DNA of 64,000 nucleotides from the NCBI RefSeq assembly GCF_927798175.1, contig NZ_CAKMMP010000001.1, positions 744,001 to 808,000 on the forward strand. The letters run 5' to 3'. A model generated the notes under the pieces. That model had not been told where the DNA came from. It did no database searches and worked only from the letters and a program-made list of their open reading frames with translations. A program made the position numbers and the translations under genes. Position 1 is the first letter of the stretch; the number at the start of each line of letters is the position of its first letter. Below are positions 21,585 through 27,516 of the stretch, piece by piece. The DNA comes from Paenibacillus sp. JJ-223 (GTDB lineage Bacteria > Bacillota > Bacilli > Paenibacillales > Paenibacillaceae).

Positions 21585-22436
21585 ATGAAAGTAATCAAAA
21601 TATTGAATAACAGCTTGCTTCTGACTAAAGATGAACAGGGACAAGAAATGATTGTCATGGGAAAAGGCTTGGCATTCAAAGGCAAAGTCGGCGAGCGACT
21701 GGATGAGGAGCACATCCAGAAACGATTCATTCTGCAAAATAATCCGTCTGCCCAGGCTTACGTACGAACTATCGAAAACATGCCAGAAAAACATGTGAAT
21801 GTCATAAACAAATTGATTACCAATGCGAAAGAAAAGCTGTCTCTTGACGATCAAATCTTCTTTACGCTTATGGATCACTTGTCGTTTGCCATTGAACGAT
21901 GGAAAAAAGGTGTATCATTACAGAATCGCATGTTATGGGAGATCCAGAGGTTTCATCCTGTCGAATTCGAACTGGGGGTTGAAGCCGTTCAGATGCTGAA
22001 TCTGGAACTGGGTATTGAACTGCCGGAAGAAGAAGCAGGGAATATTGCTTTTCATTTCGTGAATGCCCAAACACATGAGCAGAATATGGAGCGCACGATG
22101 CAATCCGTTAAGATGTTAAAAGATATTTTTAACATTATCCAATACACCTTTGATATGCAATTGAACAAAAACTCCATCCATTATGTGAGACTCGTTACAC
22201 ATTTGCAATTTTTCATCCAGCGTTTACAAGAAGGGCGTCTGGGCAATTCGGCGAAAGATTTTATATTTCAACATATGGTGAAGGAGCATCCGCTTGAATA
22301 CAAATGCGCGGAGATGATCAAAACCTACGTTCAAAACATGCTGGATATTTCCATATCGAACGAGGAGTTATTATATTTGATGATTCACATTGCTCGAATT
22401 GTACAGGAGGAGCAATGTGACGAGGGAGGATTATAA
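21585..22436 (+). CDS. licT: BglG/LicT-family transcription antiterminator
   Basis: 283 residues. The first 55 residues are the RNA-binding CAT domain (KILNNSLLLTKDEQGQEMIVMGKG), followed by two PTS regulation domains containing the phosphorylatable His pairs (MDHLSFAIER and NIAFHFVNAQ in PRD1; HYVRLVTHLQFF and LMIHIARI in PRD2). It binds the RAT in the bgl leader and prevents early termination; EIIB and HPr phosphorylation should tune it. It is the last gene of the operon, 17 bases after bglH, and is followed by a terminator. Confidence 0.93.
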   Translation: MKVIKILNNSLLLTKDEQGQEMIVMGKGLAFKGKVGERLDEEHIQKRFILQNNPSAQAYVRTIENMPEKHVNVINKLITNAKEKLSLDDQIFFTLMDHLSFAIERWKKGVSLQNRMLWEIQRFHPVEFELGVEAVQMLNLELGIELPEEEAGNIAFHFVNAQTHEQNMERTMQSVKMLKDIFNIIQYTFDMQLNKNSIHYVRLVTHLQFFIQRLQEGRLGNSAKDFIFQHMVKEHPLEYKCAEMIKTYVQNMLDISISNEELLYLMIHIARIVQEEQCDEGGL

Positions 22437-22497
22437 AACAAAGTTTATATTCTTTACTTAGGCAAGCGATTTTTTGAATAGCGACAGGAAAAACGAT

Positions 22498-22540
22498 GGC
22501 CGTTTTCTCGTATTCTACCGGGAAACGGTCTTTTATTTTT
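22498..22540 (+). terminator. Terminator of the bgl operon
   Basis: GGCCGTTTTC pairs with GGAAACGGTC and is followed by TTTTATTTTT. Confidence 0.8.
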
Positions 22541-22580
22541 GCGCGAAATTCTACATTTAAGCGAGTCAGGAGGCAATGAA

Positions 22581-22724
22581 ATGAAGCAGTGCTATAACCT
22601 TGTTAAATGGATGGTTATTCGAATGTTGGTCGTAAGCATCTGTACGGTTATAGGTTACGTTCCCGGCAGAGCGGCCGTGGATGATTCAGTTATCCAAACC
22701 CTGCCAGCAAAAGGAGAAACATGA
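22581..22724 (+). CDS. Small membrane-peptide gene, unrecognised
   Basis: 47 residues starting MKQCYNLVKWMVIR with a perfect AGGAGG seven bases upstream of ATG 22581. The middle (MLVVSICTVIGYV) is hydrophobic enough for one membrane segment or an uncleaved signal; the C-terminal part ends QTLPAKGET. Its stop overlaps the next ATG in an ATGA arrangement. I do not recognise a family. Cell-cell signalling peptide precursor or the remnant of an operon start are both possible. Confidence 0.45.
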   Translation: MKQCYNLVKWMVIRMLVVSICTVIGYVPGRAAVDDSVIQTLPAKGET

Positions 22725-22855
22725 AACGCTTTCTATCATTTTTAACCATGTCGATCCTTTTTGAAAGCTTGACAAGGTCAAAACATTTATATATAACTAA
22801 ATCAGTTATAACCATTATGGTTATATATAAAAATAAAAACTGGAGGTTAACATGA
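22721..22855 (+). CDS. Small ORF coupled to the preceding peptide gene, probably truncated
   Basis: 44 codons beginning MKRFLSFLTMSILF, which looks like the start of a signal sequence. AAGGAG lies four bases upstream and the ATG overlaps the previous stop. After about 17 codons the frame runs through the promoter and operators of the glyoxalase gene, so the 3' part is not original coding sequence. Most likely the 5' remnant of a secreted protein gene. Confidence 0.3.
   Translation: MKRFLSFLTMSILFESLTRSKHLYITKSVITIMVIYKNKNWRLT
22769..22825 (+). promoter_or_regulatory. Promoter with two overlapping palindromic operators
   Basis: TTGACA (22769-22774), 17 bases, TATAAC (22792-22797). TATAACTAAATCAGTTATA (22792-22810) and TATAACCATTATGGTTATA (22807-22825) are each perfect 7-5-7 palindromes and share four bases. 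They cover the -10 box and the start point of the glyoxalase-like gene, so a dimeric repressor is expected. Confidence 0.8.
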
Positions 22856-23214
22856 AAATCATAAATCATTTTATACCCGTTTTTACCGAGCAATTGGAAT
22901 CAACCGTTGCATATTATGAAGCTCTTGCAAACCGATCTATGGATCGTACGTGGAATATTCCCGAGGCTGGCTTATCTTTAGCCACAGTATATCCTTACGT
23001 CATTGTATCTGGAAGTCCGGAGGCCTTGGAGCCTGCTAGATCACTCCGTGCAGTGGTGTATGTTGATTCCATGAACGAATTGAAGATAGAATTAAAAAAA
23101 CAAAATACCCTTATCGTAAGAGATCAGCATGGTCCCATTGGTCCAGGCGTTTTTGTTCGACATCCTGATGGTAGTTTTATTGAATATGTTGAGCCTGCGC
23201 AAGCTTCTGTTTGA
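22852..23214 (+). CDS. VOC (glyoxalase/dioxygenase) superfamily protein
   Basis: 120 residues, one vicinal-oxygen-chelate module of normal length. It starts MKIINHFIPVFTEQLESTVAYYEALANR and ends with a typical HPDGSFIEYVEP strand. The usual metal residues are only partly recognisable, so the activity (glyoxalase, resistance or binding protein) is open. TGGAGG lies six bases upstream of ATG 22852. Expression should be controlled by the tandem palindromes at its promoter; the convergent Rrf2-type gene downstream is a natural candidate for the regulator. Confidence 0.8.
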   Translation: MKIINHFIPVFTEQLESTVAYYEALANRSMDRTWNIPEAGLSLATVYPYVIVSGSPEALEPARSLRAVVYVDSMNELKIELKKQNTLIVRDQHGPIGPGVFVRHPDGSFIEYVEPAQASV

Positions 23215-23231
23215 CTTGGCGCAAATCAAAA

Positions 23232-23281
23232 AAATGTAAAATAAAGCTACTCCATTAGAGGAGTAGCTTTATTTTACATTT
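23232..23281. terminator. Bidirectional terminator
   Basis: A perfect 22-bp inverted repeat (23232-23253 and 23260-23281) with a 6-base loop, AT-rich at the base and GC-rich at the tip. It serves the two convergent genes and contains the stop codon of the Rrf2 gene. Confidence 0.9.
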
Positions 23282-23703
23282 GCCTTTATCCGTAGTTGCT
23301 CTACAATCTGAGCTAGGGTAACAGAAGCTAGTTCATGCTCCATAGCCTTCTGTGCATTAGAGAGTTGGGGTAATAGAATGGATTCAATGTTCATTCCTAC
23401 AGAACAATTTGGGTCAGTATCCTTGTGAATTTTGAAAAGCTGATTTCCATCCACAGATTCGACTGCTTGGAAGATATTCAGTAGGGTTAATTTTTCAGGA
23501 GATATCAGAAGAGAGGCCCCCGCAACTCCTGGTTTTGTTTCAATATAACCTGCTTTTTTGAGCTGGGCCATAATCCTTCTAATGACTACAGGGTTACTAT
23601 TGATGCTGCGGGCAATTCGATCGCCTGTACTATATAGAGGGTCCAGCGAGATCATGGACAGAATATGGACTGCCATCGAAAAGCGACTACTTATTTGTTT
23701 CAA
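23269..23703 (-). CDS. Rrf2-family transcriptional regulator (YwnA-like)
   Basis: 144 residues: winged helix (SSRFSMAVHILSMISLD, NPVVIRRIMAQLKKAGYIET, GVAGASLLISPEKLTLLNIF) and a C-terminal helical part. The Cys-rich loop of iron-sulfur Rrf2 proteins is absent (one Cys, in PNCSVG), so sensing by a cluster is unlikely. The start is taken as TTG 23703, behind AAGGTGAG; an in-frame ATG at 23739 lies upstream of the -10 box and cannot be used by that promoter. Convergent with the VOC gene, whose operators it may bind. Confidence 0.85.
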   Translation of the reverse strand: MKQISSRFSMAVHILSMISLDPLYSTGDRIARSINSNPVVIRRIMAQLKKAGYIETKPGVAGASLLISPEKLTLLNIFQAVESVDGNQLFKIHKDTDPNCSVGMNIESILLPQLSNAQKAMEHELASVTLAQIVEQLRIKANVK

Positions 23704-23726
23704 TCTACTCACCTTCTTTGCTAAAT

Positions 23727-23755
23727 AGTATAGTTTCATTTAAAGGACAGGTCAA
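23727..23755 (-). promoter_or_regulatory. Promoter of the Rrf2-type regulator
   Basis: On the minus strand TTGACC (23755-23750), 17 bases, TATACT (23732-23727). Its position decides the TTG start at 23703. Confidence 0.75.
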
Positions 23756-23861
23756 TCGACGGCATCATCAGCAGGTAAACGTGTAGGTCAAAGATCACCT
23801 CCGAACATATTATGATTCCCATCAGATAAGAAATTAGCACGAAAAAAAGAATACGATCTTT

Positions 23862-23893
23862 CATTCAAGCTAACGGGAATCTTTACTTCAATG
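23862..23893 (+). repeat. Intergenic repeat B1 (short)
   Basis: Contains AAGCTAACGGGAATC inside an imperfect inverted repeat (CATTCAAGCTA with TACTTCAATG), the core of dispersed module B. Confidence 0.6.
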
Positions 23894-23968
23894 TAGTGTA
23901 GGAACCGGTTTAGATGAAGCTGACTGGGAATGGAGTTTCACTAGCTGCCTCTAGAAACAAGAATTTAG

Positions 23969-24009
23969 GAACGTACGTTCTTTACATGTGCAATATGTGA
24001 GGGTATAAT
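23969..24009 (+). promoter_or_regulatory. Promoter with LexA (SOS)-like box
   Basis: GAACGTACGTTC (23969-23980) fits the Gram-positive SOS box pattern GAAC-RNRY-GTTC exactly. It directly abuts the -35 TTTACA (23981-23986); 17 bases later comes TATAAT (24004-24009). A long AT-rich stem-loop follows in the leader at about 24031-24078. SOS control of the hydrolase gene is inference. Confidence 0.6.
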
Positions 24010-24102
24010 CACAACGTAACGGAAACGGAGAACTGCTTGATTAAACAATGAAGATTTTTCTTCATTTAAGCAAGTTATACATAGTTAATTGGAGGAGTCT
24101 GT

Positions 24103-24921
24103 ATGCCATATTGTAAAGTTAAGAATGCCAGTATATATTACGAGGAAATGGGTACAGGCAAACCGATAATAATGATCCACGGTTTTTCGCCAGACCATCG
24201 ATTAATGAGTGGATGTATGGAACCGATATTTGAAAAGATCCCCGGTTGGCGTCGCATTTATCTTGACCTGCCTGGAATGGGGCAAACAAAGGATTACGAT
24301 CAAATATGTAATTCAGATGATATGCTGGAAGCAGTTATACATTTTATTGAAACTCTCATCCCAAATCAAGATTATCTCATAGCAGGCGAATCATACGGCG
24401 GATATATTACAAGAGGAATAATTAATAAACATAAAGATCGTATTGGTGGCGCTGCACTGATTTGTCCATTAATTATTCCCGATCACAAAAGAAGGAAAGT
24501 CCCCGAGCATTTGGTTGTTCATCGTGATCGCGAGTTTTTAGACACCTTAAGTGAAGAGCAAATAAGTGATTTTAGCGCAAATCAAGTCGTTCTCAATGAG
24601 TATAATTGGAAAAGGTATTCTGAGGAGATCATTGCCGGTTGTAAGATCGCTGACTACGATTTTCTTAGTAAGCTTCAAAGAAACTATGGATTTTCCAAAA
24701 ATATCGATGAATTAGTTTTCGATAAACCAACCGTATTTACTCTTGGGCGACAAGATGCAGTCGTTGGTTACAAAGATGCTTTTAGAATTTTAGACAATTA
24801 TCCTAGAGCAACCTTTGCTGTTCTAGACCGAGCAGGCCATAATCTTCAGATTGAACAGCCTCTGTTATTTGAGTCTCTTATGTGTGAGTGGCTTGAAAGA
24901 GTAACAGAGCATGGATTTTAG
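24103..24921 (+). CDS. Alpha/beta hydrolase
   Basis: 272 residues of the alpha/beta hydrolase fold. It has the HGF oxyanion region (IIMIHGFSPDH), nucleophile elbow AGESYGGYITRG, an acid in LGRQDAVVGYKD, and the catalytic His in DRAGHNLQIEQP. The start ATG has GGAGGAG just upstream. The substrate is unknown; an esterase or lactonase is the simplest guess. It stands alone, behind a promoter with a LexA-like box and a leader hairpin. No signal peptide. Confidence 0.85.
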   Translation: MPYCKVKNASIYYEEMGTGKPIIMIHGFSPDHRLMSGCMEPIFEKIPGWRRIYLDLPGMGQTKDYDQICNSDDMLEAVIHFIETLIPNQDYLIAGESYGGYITRGIINKHKDRIGGAALICPLIIPDHKRRKVPEHLVVHRDREFLDTLSEEQISDFSANQVVLNEYNWKRYSEEIIAGCKIADYDFLSKLQRNYGFSKNIDELVFDKPTVFTLGRQDAVVGYKDAFRILDNYPRATFAVLDRAGHNLQIEQPLLFESLMCEWLERVTEHGF

Positions 24922-24934
24922 TTTTATGTTAACC

Positions 24935-24953
24935 TATTAAACTAACGGGAACG
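24935..24953 (+). repeat. Intergenic repeat B2 (core only)
   Basis: TATTAAACTAACGGGAACG, joined directly to the truncated frame at 24946. Confidence 0.55.
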
Positions 24954-25164
24954 TTATCTGGTTGCCAAAGTCGATGGGAAAAAAGTGAATCTCCCAGACG
25001 TACCTTCAGAGAAGAAATCTCTCATGGGAGGTATGGAGAACAATCAATTATGGGATTCTGCCAAGACGATTAATTTCCTCAAAGAGGTACAGTCCCAAGG
25101 AGCCGATCCGAATGTGGACGGAGCTGGGGGTTACCTGGCCGTTGAATGTCGTACTGTCTCCTAA
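24946..25164 (+). pseudogene. 5'-truncated coding remnant, family not recognised
   Basis: An open frame of 72 codons begins right after the TAA inside the repeat core CTAACGGG and reads YLVAKVDGKKVNLPD, LWDSAKTINFLKEVQSQG, GAGGYLAVECRTVS, then TAA. The composition is protein-like but there is no start codon with a binding site near the 5' end. I do not recognise the parent gene. The abrupt join to module B suggests the rest was lost in a rearrangement. Confidence 0.45.
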
Positions 25165-25261
25165 ATCATCCTAACTCGGCACTGTTCTGAATAAGACGCA
25201 TGGTCGTTTCAAACCAGGGATCGTCCCGGTATTATTCGTTGTAAGTTCGAGACACGGCCAT

Positions 25262-25286
25262 CGAATATGACATGCTGTCATATTCG
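25262..25286. promoter_or_regulatory. Perfect palindrome upstream of the catalase gene
   Basis: CGAATATGACA, TGC, TGTCATATTCG: 11-bp arms, 38 bases before the catalase ORF. It does not fit the PerR box. The inner TGTCATA resembles the palindromes at 50553 and 52444. Operator candidate. Confidence 0.5.
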
Positions 25287-25323
25287 TACATAGCCATGCA
25301 TATATATCCCCGAGAATGTAGGT

Positions 25324-26736
25324 ATGGGGGGCGGATCAATGGACGGTAACAAAGCTAACCATCAGGCAAACGGTCGAAGCTGGCAGGGAGGGAACGTACA
25401 ATCACAATGGCATGCTAAGCAGTCGCCGGAATACCATTCACAGACAGTAGGGGAACGGGGACCGATTTTGGAACAGGATAGCATGCTGCATGAAACACTT
25501 GAAACCTTTGTCCACGAAAAGATATTAGAGCGTCCGGTTCACGTGAAGGGGTTTGGAGCCTTTGGTTATTTTGAAACCCTCCACTCGATGGCCGCTTATA
25601 CGAATCTGTGCTTCCTGCAACAGCCGGGACAACGGGTACCCGTTACCGTTCGTTTCTCACTTGCGGTCAGCAACAAAGGGACACCGGATACATCCCGCAA
25701 CGTGCGTGGATTCTCGACGAAATTTTATACCGAGCAAGGCGTTTTCGACCTGCTCTGTAATCATATCCCTGTGTTCCTCGTACGAGATCCGATCCGGTTC
25801 CCTGAGTCCATCCGTGCTTTCCTGCCATCACCCGTTAACAATCTCATCGATCCCAATCGATTCTGGGGTTTCGTTGCTAGAGCACCAGAGGCAACCCATT
25901 TCGTTGTACGATTGTACTCGGACGAAGGGACGATCAAGAGTCTCCGCCATATGCCAGGACACAGTGTTAACACCTATGTTTGGAAAAATGCACAGAACGA
26001 TCGCTTCTATGTCAAATATCGCTGGATTCCGTTGGCTGGAGAGCAATATATCGATGCGGAAGAAGCGGCTCGTTTGGCCAGCGAGAACCCCGATTATTCG
26101 GGTAAAGATCTATATGATACGATTGCCAAAGGCACACCAGTCCAATACGGGCTGTATGTGCAGTTGATGAACCCACAGGATGAGGCAATGCTGTCGTTCG
26201 ATCCGTTGGATGACACGAAAGTATGGGATGTACGTCATTTCCCGCTGCTGCCAGTTGGTCGACTCGTATTGGATACGAACCCTACGAATTATCAGGAGCA
26301 GGTCGAGAAACTGGCATTCTCTCCGTCAAATCTTCTGGATGGTGTCGAGCTGTCCGATGATAAAATGCTGCAAGGCCGCAGCAATATTTATTGGGATTCA
26401 CAGCGGCATCGCCTTGGATCGGATTTCCGTAAAATTCCGATTAACCATCAAACAAACTGGTCACCGACTGAACAGGTAACGAGTGGGACAGGGCGCTATG
26501 TAGCCGGCCGGATCGTTCGATCCGATATTCCACAGCCCGATAATTTCACGCAAGCGGGAGAATTCTACCAATCGCTAACGCAAGTTCAGCAGGATCATCT
26601 TGTTCAAAACCTCGCTGATGACTTATCGGCCGCTTCTTATGAGATTCAAAGGGTGGTGTTAGGCTATTTATCCCAGGCTAATGCAACATTAGCCGAGAGG
26701 GTAGCGCGTCAGATCGCCGCACCGAAGAAGGGATGA
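25324..26736 (+). CDS. Catalase (monofunctional haem)
   Basis: 470 residues, in the range of small-subunit catalases. The distal His is in ERPVHVKGFGAFGYFE, the distal Asn in DLLCNHIPVFLVRDPIRFP, and the proximal haem Tyr in MLQGRSNIYWDSQRHRLG. RNVRGFSTKFYTEQG and FDPLDDTKVWDVRHFPL also fit. Several spots differ from the usual consensus (for example CNH for GNN), so it is a divergent member. It converts hydrogen peroxide to water and oxygen in the cytoplasm. Start uncertain: ATG 25324 or ATG 25339, the latter preceded by a G-rich stretch. A perfect palindrome lies upstream. Single gene. Confidence 0.92.
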   Translation: MGGGSMDGNKANHQANGRSWQGGNVQSQWHAKQSPEYHSQTVGERGPILEQDSMLHETLETFVHEKILERPVHVKGFGAFGYFETLHSMAAYTNLCFLQQPGQRVPVTVRFSLAVSNKGTPDTSRNVRGFSTKFYTEQGVFDLLCNHIPVFLVRDPIRFPESIRAFLPSPVNNLIDPNRFWGFVARAPEATHFVVRLYSDEGTIKSLRHMPGHSVNTYVWKNAQNDRFYVKYRWIPLAGEQYIDAEEAARLASENPDYSGKDLYDTIAKGTPVQYGLYVQLMNPQDEAMLSFDPLDDTKVWDVRHFPLLPVGRLVLDTNPTNYQEQVEKLAFSPSNLLDGVELSDDKMLQGRSNIYWDSQRHRLGSDFRKIPINHQTNWSPTEQVTSGTGRYVAGRIVRSDIPQPDNFTQAGEFYQSLTQVQQDHLVQNLADDLSAASYEIQRVVLGYLSQANATLAERVARQIAAPKKG

Positions 26737-26777
26737 TTTACGCAATTTCATGAAGTAGGAGAATGAGGTCGATCAAT

Positions 26778-26816
26778 TGTCGGGGTTCAAGAACATATTC
26801 CCATTAAAAATCGCTA
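26778..26816 (+). repeat. Intergenic repeat A2 (left half)
   Basis: TGTCGGGGTTCAAGAACATA then TTCCCATTAAAAATCGCT: the left end of module A with several substitutions, cut off before the terminator, right next to the IS remnant. Confidence 0.6.
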
Positions 26817-26827
26817 TTTGGTCATAA

Positions 26828-26955
26828 TCCTGTCAAGTAGACACTTTAAAAAGACAACATTCAAGCTGCGGCCATTTCTCGGTATTCCACCGGGGAACGG
26901 TTGTTTAGTCTCTTCTGAAATCGGTCCTGGTTGTACGCCGGCTTGCAGTTGAACG
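26828..26955 (-). mobile_element. Terminal remnant of an IS3-family insertion sequence
   Basis: On the minus strand the end of a transposase OrfB reads YNQDRFQKRLNNRSPVEYRE, then MAAA and a stop at 26863-26861. This is the hallmark C-terminus of IS3/IS150-type transposases. TGTCTACTTGACAGGATTA just beyond it looks like the IS end. Only about 34 codons remain, so the element is dead. Confidence 0.8.
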
Positions 26956-27060
26956 GTTTTGAAGTGTATTGTAATCCTTGGCCCGAGTTTATTTTGATGA
27001 TTTTTTTGATCTTAATCGTTATTACGGATAATTGATATAAATATTTTTTAGGCAGTTTCT

Positions 27061-27107
27061 AAAAAGGGCAGGGATGACGTATGTTCATTCCTGCCCTTTT
27101 TGTTTTT
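27061..27107. terminator. Hairpin terminator
   Basis: AAAAAGGGCAGGgATGA pairs with TCATtCCTGCCCTTTTT around a short loop. T-runs on both sides suit either direction. Confidence 0.75.
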
Positions 27108-27138
27108 CGAAATAATGAGAATTATAGTTTTAATTTTT

Positions 27139-27255
27139 ATGAAAATTTTCGTAGCTGGTGCAAGTGGTGTTATTGGGAGATTGTTGCTGCCGCAACTCGT
27201 ACAAGCTGGACACGATGTCATTGGCATGACGCGGAAAGAAGAGCAAAGACATTAA
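27139..27255 (+). pseudogene. N-terminal fragment of an NAD(P)-dependent epimerase/reductase
   Basis: 38 codons: MKIFVAGASGVIGRLLLPQL, VQAGHDVIGMTRKEEQ, then a stop. The Rossmann motif GASGVIG is intact, but the remaining roughly 250 residues are missing. The sequence switches directly into another gene fragment. Confidence 0.75.
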
Positions 27256-27256
27256 G

Positions 27257-27403
27257 AATGGCCGAAACGAAGTGGATTCCCTGGTTAATGAACAAAATAA
27301 AGAAGCTATGAAGTTGTTAGAGTCAATGGGATATACCTTTCCTGTAAAATTAGAACTCATGATGTTTAAAAAAGGGACAATACCATTTCCATTTGGCGGC
27401 TGA
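27257..27403 (+). pseudogene. C-terminal fragment of a GNAT-like acetyltransferase
   Basis: The frame reads VDSLVNEQNKEAMKLLESMG, then YTFPVKLELMMFKKG and a TGA at 27401. The N-x5-LLESMGY pattern and the final strands look like the end of a GNAT domain. There is no start, and the fragment joins the epimerase remnant within a few bases, so a deletion fused two broken genes. Confidence 0.5.
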
Positions 27404-27458
27404 TATTTCCCTCAACAATGTCAGGTGGAATCCAAAAATATTAAAGTTAGCAAAAGTG

Positions 27459-27497
27459 GACGACCGTTTTCATTATGATCTTGAGAAAACGGTCGTC
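27459..27497 (-). terminator. Terminator of the STAND regulator gene
   Basis: A perfect 13-bp inverted repeat (GACGACCGTTTTC with GAAAACGGTCGTC) 20 bases beyond the minus-strand stop, followed in that direction by a T-rich run. Confidence 0.8.
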
Positions 27498-27516
27498 ACT
27501 TATTCTTGCTTATCAC

